NCBI GenBank assembly: GCA_934378025.1
Contig: CAKRPM010000014.1
Location: 1-11,938 of the forward strand
Source of the DNA: an uncultured Eubacteriales bacterium
Lineage (GTDB): Bacteria; Bacillota; Clostridia; Oscillospirales; QAKW01
DNA: 11,938 bases
Direction of reading: 5' to 3'
Each line of letters starts with the position of its first letter. Position 1 is the stretch's first letter. Both the position numbers and the translations under genes were made by a program. The notes beneath the pieces were generated by a model. The model saw only the letters and a program-made list of their open reading frames with translations. It was not told the DNA's origin and ran no database searches. Below are positions 1 through 8,700 of this stretch, one piece after another.

Positions 1-360
1 CGTCCTCCCAGTCATGTCCCGTGGCGGGGATGGACCCCATTTTTTCGGTAGAGCATACCGTGCAGACGTATTTTTCGCTGCCCGCTTCCGTGCAGGTCGG
101 CGCTTTGATTTGCGTGCCGTTATCCCAAAGGTGTTCATTGGTGGCGGGAATGAGCGTAACGTCCTTTTGGGCGTCGCAGTTTTTGCAGTGAATGGACTTG
201 CTGCCGTCACTACCGCAGCCGGCTTCTTGATCCACCGTAAATTCGGCGTTCCACTCATGATCGGTCATGGGGATGCTTTCTGTCTTTTCGGCACCGCAAA
301 CCGAACAACGAGCGATTTGTACGCCTTCGCTTGTACAGGTCGGCGCTTGGAGAATATCAA
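1..360 (-). repeat. Cys-pair ~40-residue repeats in the rhamnosidase C-terminal tail
   Basis: From about residue 1463 the protein changes to repeats of the form APTCT-(S/E)-(E/A)-G, then C-x2-C, then (S)IP and a closing H-(E/D)-W. Units one and three are 81 residues apart (APTC codons at 346 and 103). The middle, more diverged unit has GCGSDGS and CKNC. Such Cys-rich repeats occur in many secreted Clostridia surface proteins. The C-x2-C pairs could bind metal or form disulfides; no function is claimed. The array continues past the left edge, so the unit count and any sortase or S-layer anchor are unknown. Confidence 0.75.
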
Positions 361-3300
361 ATTCGGCAAAATCATGCTGATTGGAGAAGGTATAGCTGCC
401 GCTGCCGATTTCAATAACCGTATATTCTTCTGTATCGCTGACGCTTTTCACGCCGGTTACCTCTTGCGCATTTTTGCCGTCAACAAGGATCATGGCGTCC
501 TTGGGCAGATATACGGTGGCGTAGCTGTTGGCCGGTACACTTACATGATATTGATACGCCTGACTTTTATCAATCGTCCAATCGGCGCTGACCGCACCGT
601 AGATCGTTTGGGTTTCGGCACGGGCGTAACCGATTTCCTGATTGATTTCGGGTCGGAAAATCAAATGGTGATAGCCGCCGTCGGCTTCGTCTTGCTGTAT
701 GCCGCACATGTTTTCGTACATCCAGGCGACTACCGAACCGTAGCTGTAGTGATTCAGCGAAAGGGAGGGCATGCCCTTGCCGTTGATATAAGCATTCCAG
801 CTCTCCCAAATGGTCGTGGCGCCGTTGGCAATGCTGTAGCCCCAGGAGGGGAACGTGTCTTGCAGCACCAGCGCATAGGCCAGATCGCTGTAACCGTAGC
901 GGCTGAGTACGGGGCAAAGATAACTGATGCCCATAAATCCGCAAGTCAAGTGATAATCATTTGCAATGATTTTATCTGCCAGACGATCGGCAAAAGCCTG
1001 CGCATTTTCATCGGCAATGCCGAATGCCAGCGCCAGAACATATACGGTTTGCGTATCGCCTGTGATTCTTCCGTCGGACACATAAGCGTTGGTAAAGTCC
1101 GCCTTGGTTTTGGCCAGCATATTGGCATATTTTTGTGCGTCGGCCGATTTGTTTAAGACGGTGGCGGTTTTTTGCATCAGCGAAAGGGAATAGGCGAAAA
1201 ACTCGGTGGCGACCACGTCTTTCGGCGAGGTTTCATTGATGGACAGCCAGTCGCCGTATTGACAGGTGGGGATGATATATGTGCCGTCGCTTTCGTAATT
1301 GCTTTGGCTGACCTGATAGTTGATCCACCCGGCCATCATATCGTAATACCGTTGCAAAACCGAGTTGCTGCCGTAGGTCGTATATAATATCCACGGCAAA
1401 ATCACCGCAACGTCGCCCCAGCCCGCACTGGCTCGATTGCCGTAGATGGTGTAGTTGGGCGCATAGGTTGAGATGCAGCCGTCCTCACGCTGCGTTCGTG
1501 CCACATCGTCCAAGTATTTGGTCAAAAAATTCAATGTATCGGCGTTGTAGGCGGCTGTTTTGGCAAAAATATGCGCGTCGCCGGTCCAGCCTTGCCGTTC
1601 GTCACGCTGCGGACAGTCGGTCGGAACGGAAATGAAATTGGAAAGCTGACTCCACATGGTGTTTTGGAAAAGCTGATTGATTTGTGCATTGCCGGTTTCG
1701 ATGGCGCCGAAATAATCAATGTTTTGGCTCAGCACAATACCGGTGATATCGTCCGCATCCAACGGACCGTCATATCCGGTGATTTCCGCATAGCGGAAGC
1801 CGTGATAGGTGAAAATCGGCATATAGGTGCAGGGTTGGTCATTTTTAAAGGTGTAAAAATCAACGGCGTGCGCCGTGCGCATATTGCCGGTATACAGATT
1901 TCCCTGTAATTCGGGCGTTGCCTCATCGTAAAGAATTTCACCGTAACGCAGTCGGATGGTTTGCCCCGCTTTGCCGGTTAAGGAAAGTTTAAGATTTCCG
2001 GCAAAATTTTGTCCCATATCAATAATGTATTTATCGTTCAGCTTTGTGACGGAGACCGGCTTGATTTGCGCCTTTTGCACGACTGCAGTGGTGGAGGGCT
2101 GCAGGGTCACGGTGCTGATGTCCACGGTGGTTTCGGTGGTTTCTTTGGTGGCCGTGTGCGTGCCGTCCCAGTCGGTATCGTCAAAGCTTATGCGTTTCCA
2201 GCCGTCCTGTTCTTTGCGGGCGTCGTAGGTTTCACCGTTTTGATTGTCGGTTTTGAGATAGGGGGAGTTTCGGCTGGAGCGCCAGCTGTCATCCGTGCAG
2301 ATCGTTTGTGTGCTGCCGTCTGTATAAGTAATGGTCAGCTGCGCTAAAAAGGCGGGATCTTTTCCCCAAATTTCGACGTTGCCCGTCGAACTGTTGCTCG
2401 CCATACCGTCGTGACCGGCATACCATCCGTTTCCGACCACGGCGCCGAGGGCATTTTCTCCCGCCGAAAGCTGATCGGTAATGTCGTACGTTTGATATTC
2501 AATCGCTTTGGTATACTCGGTCCAACCCGGGCTTAAATATTCGTCGCCGATTTTTTGTCCGTTTAAGTAGGCCTCGTAAATCCCCAGCGCGCTGACATGC
2601 AGCCGTGCGCTGCTGATTTCTTTTCCCGACTCGGTCGAGAAGGTTTTACGAAACATCGGGGCGCCGATTTCATCAATCGGGCGCAAAAAACTGCCGCTTT
2701 TGCGTAATACCAGCTTTCCGTCTTTGGCAAGTCCGGTATAAAACGGATCGATGTAGCTTTCAAAATCGCAGAAAATCAGCGTTTGTTGATCGGCGTCCGT
2801 TACACGGTAGTTATCAATCAATGCGCTTTCGTTGGAGGCGTATTCTCTGAATCCCACCTCGCCGTAGCAAGCGCTGCTGACCTTGCGCTGATCCACCAAG
2901 GTATCATTGATATAGGTGGTAATGGTTTTGTCTTTGGCAATTTCGATGCGAATATGGTGGCTTTGCGTGCGCTGCTGCCAGGGAATTTGTTCGGTAACGT
3001 CAATTTTGGCCAACTGACCGTACTTGCCGTCTACGCAGGTGTGCGGCACCAAATAGACCTTTTCGTTGGCGGCGCCGGAGGCAATGTTGATTTGCCACAT
3101 CAAATGGTTTTTGGCGCTTGTGCCCGCAAAAAGTATGCCGCAGGCCGTGCTTTCAATCTGAACGTCCATTTCAATGGTGTGGGCGGGGATCAGGGCGCCT
3201 TGCAGCGATTCCACCGTCGAAAAGGTGACGCCGTTGGTCATTTTTTCAAAGAACAGACTACCGTTTGTGATAACGCCGCCGTCAAAAGGATTGTTGCCGT

Positions 3301-4750
3301 CGTCAAAATCATAGAAAAACAGCTCGTTTCCGAAAGCGTCCAGGACGCGTACATTATCAAAATATCCCGATTCATCGTCGCCGGTGGAATACATATTGCG
3401 GAAACCGAATCCGTTTAATACGGCAAAATCGTGCGTGCAACTGCCGACGGACGTGCCGTTGATCGAAAAGGTCATCGTTTTGTTTTGAACGTCCACTTTA
3501 AGGTGCAGCGGATCAAAAAGCTGCGCGTAGGGAACGGTATCCGTAATCACAATGTCGCTGACTTTTTTGATGGTACCGGCAGTCGTACTGACCACCCGCA
3601 AAATCGATTTTCCCGAGGTCTTGCCGTAAAGCTGAACCCCGATGTAATTGTTGCTGTCGGTGCCGCCGACGATCAATCCGGCACAGTTTTTCACCAATTG
3701 AATGTACGCTTCAATCGAATAGGCCGTGCGGTTGAAACTGCCGTTGTAAATCGTGCGTATATCATTTTCCGAGGAGAAAGCAATATTGCCCGAAACATTT
3801 TTAACCAGCAGCCGACCGTTTTCCAACGTGCCGCCGGTAAAGTATTTTTGATCGTTTTCAAAATCCAGCGTCCAGACGGCATTGCCCTCAGCGTCCGAAA
3901 GGGTGATGTTGTCGTAGTAGGCTTGCTCGTCATCGGAGGTGGATTTCCAGTGTCTGAATCCGAAGCCGCCTGCGCTGATGCCGCTGCAGGTGTAACTTCC
4001 GACAAGCGTGTCATTCAGGTAAAGCGTGATTTGGTTGTCGGCGGTACGAACCTGACACTTAATATTTACGGGTTGATAAACGTTTTCGTAGGGAACAATG
4101 GCGGTGGTGGTAAAGGATTTCACCTGTTTGGCTTTGCCCGCCGTCGTTTCCAAAATGCGCAGGCTGGTTTGCCCCGCCGTTTTGGCATAAAACTGAATAC
4201 TGACAAAGTTTTTTGCATCGCTGCCGCCGATGATCAGCCCGGCGGCGTGATTTACCACCTGTACATCGGCTTGCAGCGTATAAGTGCTTAAATCAAAGCT
4301 TTGCACTTTGTCGACAGCTCCGGCTGCAATAAAATCGGCTTTCCAGTCGTCGGCGCCCGGTGCGGTGGTAAAGTCGCTTTCGGCGGAGACGCTTTGCCCC
4401 GAATGATCCCACACGGTAACGCTCCAAAGATAGTGTGTTTGCGTTTGAAGCGCTTGTCCGCCGTAGGTGATGCGGTTTTTGTAGCTGTCGCGCTTTTGCG
4501 AATCCCACAGTGTGTCGCCGTCTTCGCTGAAAACGCGGATTTGATACGCGCTCTGCGCACGGTCGCGTGCCGAACTTTCCATTTGCCAGGAAAATATCGG
4601 GGTACACGAGGCATTCAGCGGGCTTTGGCGATTGTCTGTTTTTAAATTGGTAAGAAAAATGTCCGCCTGCGCGTTGACGGACAGGGGAATGAATGTGATG
4701 CTCATAAGCACCACCATAAGAATGGATAATACATGCTTAATTCTCCTCAT
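1..4750 (-). CDS. Secreted multidomain GH78 alpha-L-rhamnosidase (3' end off the window)
   Basis: This frame is open from an ATG at 4750 to the left edge, 1583 residues without a stop. The protein should hydrolyse terminal alpha-L-rhamnose from plant or microbial glycans outside the cell. Residues 1-29 are a signal peptide (MRRIKH, hydrophobic core, cleavage after AQA). A fibronectin-III-like domain ending in DDWKADFI spans about 35-142, and three laminin-G-like modules span about 143-670. The GH78 N-terminal sandwich (YEAYLNGQKIGD, NGWYAGHDG) lies at about 690-870, and the second sandwich (DMGQNFAGNLKL) at about 895-1008. The (alpha/alpha)6 catalytic domain carries DCPQRDERQGWTGD with predicted general acid E1051, and TTIWESWNAY with predicted general base E1316. 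A C-terminal beta domain follows at about 1384-1456, then Cys-pair repeats. The start is supported by GAAAGGAG eight bases upstream. Family assignment is firm; substrate detail and any wall anchor lie beyond what can be seen. Confidence 0.94.
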   Translation of the reverse strand, partial: MRRIKHVLSILMVVLMSITFIPLSVNAQADIFLTNLKTDNRQSPLNASCTPIFSWQMESSARDRAQSAYQIRVFSEDGDTLWDSQKRDSYKNRITYGGQALQTQTHYLWSVTVWDHSGQSVSAESDFTTAPGADDWKADFIAAGAVDKVQSFDLSTYTLQADVQVVNHAAGLIIGGSDAKNFVSIQFYAKTAGQTSLRILETTAGKAKQVKSFTTTAIVPYENVYQPVNIKCQVRTADNQITLYLNDTLVGSYTCSGISAGGFGFRHWKSTSDDEQAYYDNITLSDAEGNAVWTLDFENDQKYFTGGTLENGRLLVKNVSGNIAFSSENDIRTIYNGSFNRTAYSIEAYIQLVKNCAGLIVGGTDSNNYIGVQLYGKTSGKSILRVVSTTAGTIKKVSDIVITDTVPYAQLFDPLHLKVDVQNKTMTFSINGTSVGSCTHDFAVLNGFGFRNMYSTGDDESGYFDNVRVLDAFGNELFFYDFDDGNNPFDGGVITNGSLFFEKMTNGVTFSTVESLQGALIPAHTIEMDVQIESTACGILFAGTSAKNHLMWQINIASGAANEKVYLVPHTCVDGKYGQLAKIDVTEQIPWQQRTQSHHIRIEIAKDKTITTYINDTLVDQRKVSSACYGEVGFREYASNESALIDNYRVTDADQQTLIFCDFESYIDPFYTGLAKDGKLVLRKSGSFLRPIDEIGAPMFRKTFSTESGKEISSARLHVSALGIYEAYLNGQKIGDEYLSPGWTEYTKAIEYQTYDITDQLSAGENALGAVVGNGWYAGHDGMASNSSTGNVEIWGKDPAFLAQLTITYTDGSTQTICTDDSWRSSRNSPYLKTDNQNGETYDARKEQDGWKRISFDDTDWDGTHTATKETTETTVDISTVTLQPSTTAVVQKAQIKPVSVTKLNDKYIIDMGQNFAGNLKLSLTGKAGQTIRLRYGEILYDEATPELQGNLYTGNMRTAHAVDFYTFKNDQPCTYMPIFTYHGFRYAEITGYDGPLDADDITGIVLSQNIDYFGAIETGNAQINQLFQNTMWSQLSNFISVPTDCPQRDERQGWTGDAHIFAKTAAYNADTLNFLTKYLDDVARTQREDGCISTYAPNYTIYGNRASAGWGDVAVILPWILYTTYGSNSVLQRYYDMMAGWINYQVSQSNYESDGTYIIPTCQYGDWLSINETSPKDVVATEFFAYSLSLMQKTATVLNKSADAQKYANMLAKTKADFTNAYVSDGRITGDTQTVYVLALAFGIADENAQAFADRLADKIIANDYHLTCGFMGISYLCPVLSRYGYSDLAYALVLQDTFPSWGYSIANGATTIWESWNAYINGKGMPSLSLNHYSYGSVVAWMYENMCGIQQDEADGGYHHLIFRPEINQEIGYARAETQTIYGAVSADWTIDKSQAYQYHVSVPANSYATVYLPKDAMILVDGKNAQEVTGVKSVSDTEEYTVIEIGSGSYTFSNQHDFAEFDILQAPTCTSEGVQIARCSVCGAEKTESIPMTDHEWNAEFTVDQEAGCGSDGSKSIHCKNCDAQKDVTLIPATNEHLWDNGTQIKAPTCTEAGSEKYVCTVCSTEKMGSIPATGHDWED
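2745..4325 (-). repeat. Three tandem laminin-G/concanavalin-like modules inside the rhamnosidase
   Basis: Three diverged protein modules of about 180-186 residues sit head to tail (roughly residues 143-303, 303-490 and 490-670). Each opens with a strand pattern such as AGLIIGGSDAKNFVSIQFY, AGLIVGGTDSNNYIGVQLY or CGILFAGTSAKNHLMWQI. Each has a mid-module YLNDTLVGS, FSINGTSVGS or YINDTLVDQ strand, and closes with GFGFRHW, GFGFRNM or EVGFREY followed by DN(I/V/Y). A WTLDFEN, FFYDFDD or IFCDFES motif starts the next unit. This pattern is typical of LamG/concanavalin-like beta-sandwiches that often bind carbohydrate. The binding role is inferred; the repetition is read directly from the translation. 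Confidence 0.8.
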
Positions 4751-4804
4751 ACTGAAATCTCCTTTCCTTGACAACATTATACCATTCGTGCTAAGATGAT
4801 TAAA
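4751..4804 (-). promoter_or_regulatory. Predicted promoter and ribosome binding site of the rhamnosidase
   Basis: On the minus strand a perfect TATAAT lies at 4781-4776. A weak -35 (TTTAAT, 4804-4799) sits 17 bases upstream of it. Transcription would start near 4769, giving a leader of about 20 bases. The ribosome binding site GAAAGGAG (4766-4759) is 8 bases from the ATG at 4750. A weak -35 with a strong -10 is typical of activator-dependent promoters, which fits an AraC-type activator encoded next door (inference). Confidence 0.6.
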
Positions 4805-4835
4805 ATGACGTATTATTTTCTGATTTGGTGGGGTG
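4768..4835 (+). promoter_or_regulatory. Predicted promoter and ribosome binding site of the AraC-type regulator
   Basis: A perfect TTGACA (4768-4773) is followed after 18 bases by TAAGAT (4792-4797, four of six consensus matches). Transcription would start near 4804. The -35 box lies in the leader of the divergent rhamnosidase gene, and the spacer contains that gene's -10 box, so the two promoters physically overlap. A G-rich GGTGGGGTG (4827-4835), a weak Shine-Dalgarno, precedes the ATG at 4844. An imperfect AT-rich inverted repeat (AAAAT/ATTTT arms, 4802-4819) falls in this leader and overlaps the rhamnosidase -35 region. Confidence 0.5.
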
Positions 4836-4843
4836 AATATGAC

Positions 4844-5719
4844 ATGAATACCTACTTTATGAAGGGGAACGAGCCTTGGCGCCGTCGGGTGAACCGTGAC
4901 GGGGTGGTGGTCATGGAAGCCAGAGATCCGAACAATTATATGCACGGCCATTCTTATTTTGAATTGGGCTATGTACTGGACGGGACGGCGCGGCATATTT
5001 TAAACGGAAACGAGACCATCATTAAAAAGGGCGATTTCTTTTTGATGGATTTGGAAAGTCGGCATGCTTATTTCGGGGATGAGAATTGTTTTATTGTCAA
5101 TTTACTGTTTTATCCGTGGATTTTGGAGCCGTCTTTGGCGCATTGCCGAAAGCTTTCGGAGCTGGTCAGTCACTTTTTGATCGGTTATTTGCCGCAAAAT
5201 ATCGGATTGGTGCATTTTCGGATTTTTCATGATGATCAAACCGTACTGCGACTGCTGGAGTCTATTGCCGAAGAACTCTATTTTATGCGCCCCGGAACGC
5301 AGGCGATGGTGCGCGCCTATATGATCGAGCTGATGGTGGAAATTATGCGGCTGCTGGGACAGGAGCAGCAAAAGCGATATTCCACGATCACGCAGGATAT
5401 TATCGCGGTGATCGAGCAAAAGTATGCGGAAAATATCACGCTTGCACAAATTGCCGATCGCCTCGGCTATTCGCCGGCCTATTTATCCCGACGGTTTCGG
5501 GCGGACATCGGGCAATCGTTTATGACCTATTTGCAGCGGTACCGCCTGGAGGCGGCCTGCCATTTATTGACGACGGGGGAAGAGAGCGTTCTGCGTGTGG
5601 CGCGATCGGTCGGATATGAGGACGTACGCTTTTTTTATGAAATTTTCAAGCGGGTTTATCTTTGCACGCCCACACAATACCGCGCCAAGCATAAAAAATT
5701 CAAATTGACAAGGCTTTGA
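4844..5719 (+). CDS. AraC-family transcriptional regulator with cupin sensor domain
   Basis: This 291-residue protein has the RhaS/RhaR/AraC layout. An N-terminal cupin-like ligand-binding domain (about 25-95) holds MHGHSYFELGYVLDG and KKGDFFLMDLESRHAYF. It is joined to a C-terminal DNA-binding domain with two helix-turn-helix units. The first lies near 198-221 (ITLAQIADRLGYSPAYLSRR) and the second near 247-272 (ARSVGYEDVRFFYEIFKR), ending in the family's TPTQYR motif. An upstream in-frame ATG at 4796 overlaps the predicted -10 box, so ATG 4844 is preferred. The gene is divergent from the GH78 rhamnosidase with overlapping promoters. It therefore probably senses rhamnose or a rhamnose-containing oligosaccharide and controls that gene and itself. 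The family is certain; ligand and targets are inferred from position. Confidence 0.92.
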   Translation: MNTYFMKGNEPWRRRVNRDGVVVMEARDPNNYMHGHSYFELGYVLDGTARHILNGNETIIKKGDFFLMDLESRHAYFGDENCFIVNLLFYPWILEPSLAHCRKLSELVSHFLIGYLPQNIGLVHFRIFHDDQTVLRLLESIAEELYFMRPGTQAMVRAYMIELMVEIMRLLGQEQQKRYSTITQDIIAVIEQKYAENITLAQIADRLGYSPAYLSRRFRADIGQSFMTYLQRYRLEAACHLLTTGEESVLRVARSVGYEDVRFFYEIFKRVYLCTPTQYRAKHKKFKLTRL

Positions 5720-5722
5720 ATA

Positions 5723-5780
5723 TTGATTTATTGCATTTTTTTTGATATAATAATTCTAATTGTATTTTTAGTGATAAGGA
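5723..5780 (+). promoter_or_regulatory. Promoter and ribosome binding site upstream of smc
   Basis: TTGATT (5723-5728), a 17-base spacer and a perfect TATAAT (5746-5751) form a good sigma-A-type promoter that begins four bases after the stop codon of the AraC-type gene. The start site would be near 5758. The Shine-Dalgarno AAGGA lies at 5776-5780. It is only one base from GTG 5782 but ten bases from TTG 5791, which supports the TTG start. No clear terminator hairpin separates this promoter from the upstream gene. Confidence 0.65.
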
Positions 5781-5790
5781 TGTGCGTGCT

Positions 5791-8700
5791 TTGCATTTAA
5801 AAAGTCTGGAAATTCAGGGGTTCAAATCCTTCCCCGATAAGATCAGTATTAAGTTCCCGGACGGGATTACGGCGATCGTCGGCCCCAACGGCTCGGGAAA
5901 AAGTAATATCTCCGATGCGATTCGCTGGGTACTGGGCGAGCAGTCCGGCAAGCAACTGCGTTCTGCCAAAATGGAGGATGTGATTTTTACCGGTACCACC
6001 AAGCGCCGTCCGCAGGGATTTGCTCAGGTCGGGCTGACCATTGACAATGCCGATCATGCGCTGCCGGTGGAATATAATGAGGTGACTGTGTCCCGCCGCT
6101 ATTACCGCAGCGGTGAGAGCGAATACTACATAAACAATCAGCAAGTGCGCCTGAAAGACGTTAACGAGCTGTTTTTGGATACCGGGCTCGGGAAAGACGG
6201 ATATTCGATTATCGGTCAGGGCAAGATTGCCGAAATTCTTTCGCCGAAAAGCGAGGATCGGCGCGCGATTATTGAAGAAGTGGCGGGCATTTCCAAATAT
6301 CGCTACCGCCGCAATGAGGCGGGCAGAAAGCTGCAGGCGACGGAAGACAACCTGGTTCGTCTGTACGATATTTTAAATGAATTGTCCGATCGCTTGCCGC
6401 AGCTGGAAAATCAATCGGAAAAAGCACGCAAATACCTGGCCTATCGGGATGAAAAAACAACGCTGGACATTTCTCTTTGGATGGATGAAATTGACCATAT
6501 TCAGCAAAGCAGTGAAAAGCTGCGCGAAGATTTTGCGCTGGTTAACGGAAACTTGGAGGATATTACCACCGAGCTTACCAATATTGAAAAGGACATCGGC
6601 GGCTCGTTCGGCGACAACCAGAAAATCAATATGGAGCTGGAAGAGGTGCGGGAGCAGACGGCGAAGGCGGAGGAACAAATCGCGTCGCTGCAATCGGCCG
6701 TGGCGGTTTTGGACAACCAAATCGCCTACATGAAGCAGGATATTGCCAAAGCGGAAACCGAAATCGGGGAAATTGACGATCATCGTTTGCAAATTGCCGC
6801 CCAAATCGAAAAGGCGCAGGCAGATGTGGCGGCTAAGCGCGCCGATATTACCGCCTCGCAGGAAGAAATGGCGGCGCTGTACGAGCGGCTGGAAAAGCTG
6901 TCGGCCACCGATGACGAACGCCGCACGAAAAGCGAAGCGTTGCGCGCGGAGATTACTCGGCTCACAACACAGAAAAACGATGTACAAATGGAGCGCATTT
7001 CCGCAGAAACGCAACTCAATACCGTTGCCGCCCGCAAGGCGGAAGCGAAACAGGCGCTTGCCGAAAAGCAGCCGCAGTATGATGCTGTTTCGGCGGAAAT
7101 CGGGGAAATTGACGTATCGATTGCCGACTGCAAAGAAAAGCTGACGGAATTTGACAATATGGCGGCGGGCATCGATAAGCTGGCGGCCATGAAGCAAAAC
7201 GCCTACGAACAGGCGCTTTCGGAATATGAAAAGGCCAAGGCAGAACTTGCAAAATTGCAAAATCGGAAACAACTATTACTGGAAATGGAGCGATCGCTGG
7301 AGGGTTATCAGGGCAGCGTTAAGACGGTGCTGCGTCAGGCGGAAAGCGGCCGCTTGTCCGGTATTTGCGGTACGCTTTCCAAGTTGATTGACGTACCGCA
7401 GCAATACATTGCCGCCATTGAAACCGCCTTGGGCGCGGCCATTCAAAATATTGTCACCGAAACGGAAAAGGACGCCAAAAAAGCGATTTTCCTGCTCAAA
7501 AGTCAAAATGCGGGGCGGGTCACCATGCTGCCGCTGGACACCATTCGCGTCAATCGTGTTTCCGACGCGGAATTTAAAAATCAAAGCGGCTTTTTAGGGG
7601 TGGCGGCCGATTTAATTCAAACAAAATATCCCAAGGCCGTTGAATTTTTGCTGGGGCGCACGCTGGTGGTGGATACGCTGGATCATGCCACCGAATTATC
7701 CGCCAAGTGCGGCAGACGGTTCAAAATCGTCACGCTGGACGGCCAGGTGGTGAATGTCGGCGGTTCGTTGACCGGCGGTTCGGTTGCGCGCAGCGCGGGA
7801 TTGTTGAGCCGAAACATTGAGGTTCAAAAAGCGGAAGAGCTGATTGCACTTGCCGAGAAAAAATGCCGTGAACGTGACGCGGCCATGATCAAAAGCCGTG
7901 AAGAACACGGAGAAATGCAGGCAAAGCTGGAGGGCCTTCGGGCAGAACGGCAAACGGTTGAGGAGCAGAGTACAACACTGGGACATTTGCGGGAAAACAA
8001 AAGCGTTGTCTTGGAGTCTTTCGGCACCGTGGTGCAGAATTTGAAAGACGAGCTTTCGCAAATTGACGGCGCCGAGCAGCTGCATGGCGCACATATCGAG
8101 CAGTGCGCCGCGCAGACGGAGATTTTGCAGAAACGCATTGAGCAAAGTGAAGCGGGACTGGCGGAGCTTGAAAACATCAGCGGGCAGAATGCCGGTCAGG
8201 CGGAAAAAATTAAGGAAGAAATTGCCGCCTGTCAGCTTCGCCAGGCCGAAATCTTCAAGGAAATCGAAGGCGTTGATAACATCATTTTGCAGTATCAAAC
8301 GCAGCTTTCCCGTGTGGAAGAGGACAACCGCACCCGTCAAAACACCATTGAGGAAAATCGGAAAAGTTTGGCCGAAGCGGCCGAGCAGCATGCTTCACTG
8401 GAAAGTATGTTGGCTGCCGGAAAACAAAGCATTGCCGATTTGACGGCGAAAAACGAACAATTGATTGCCCGCCGCACGGACAACGAAAAGCAGCAGACCC
8501 AACTGCGCGCGATGCAAAAGGAAAAGCTTTCCGTTAAGGAAAAGCTGTTAGGGGAGAGTGCGCGGCTGGAGCACAAATTGACCAATATTTTGGATCACAG
8601 CGAAACGCTGATTGCCAAGCTGATGGATGAGTACAATCTGACGGTCAGCGAAGCCAGAGAGCGCCGCGTTGCACTGGAAAATCCCGGTGAGTCCAAAAAG

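Noticed and set aside
14..1156. A 380-codon open frame on the plus strand
   Set aside because: It is the exact antisense of the GH78 catalytic and C-terminal coding sequence, has no ribosome binding site and no recognisable domain. Other long plus-strand frames under the rhamnosidase (2783-3418, 3431-4291) are rejected for the same reason.
4796..4843. A longer start for the AraC-type regulator at ATG 4796
   Set aside because: It lies inside the predicted -10 box, lacks a ribosome binding site, and adds 16 residues (MIKMTYYF...) before the normal-looking N-terminus at 4844.
6760..7114. A 19-base exact direct repeat (6760-6778 and 7096-7114)
   Set aside because: Both copies encode EIGEID in the SMC coiled coil. 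Low-complexity heptad coding explains it, and there is no sign of a mobile or regulatory element.
6373..7272. A 299-codon minus-strand open frame inside smc
   Set aside because: It is the complement of the SMC coiled-coil region, rich in Phe, Leu and Arg because it mirrors Glu/Lys/Ala-rich codons. It has no start signals. Similar minus frames at 7696-8391 and 9186-9713 are also shadows.
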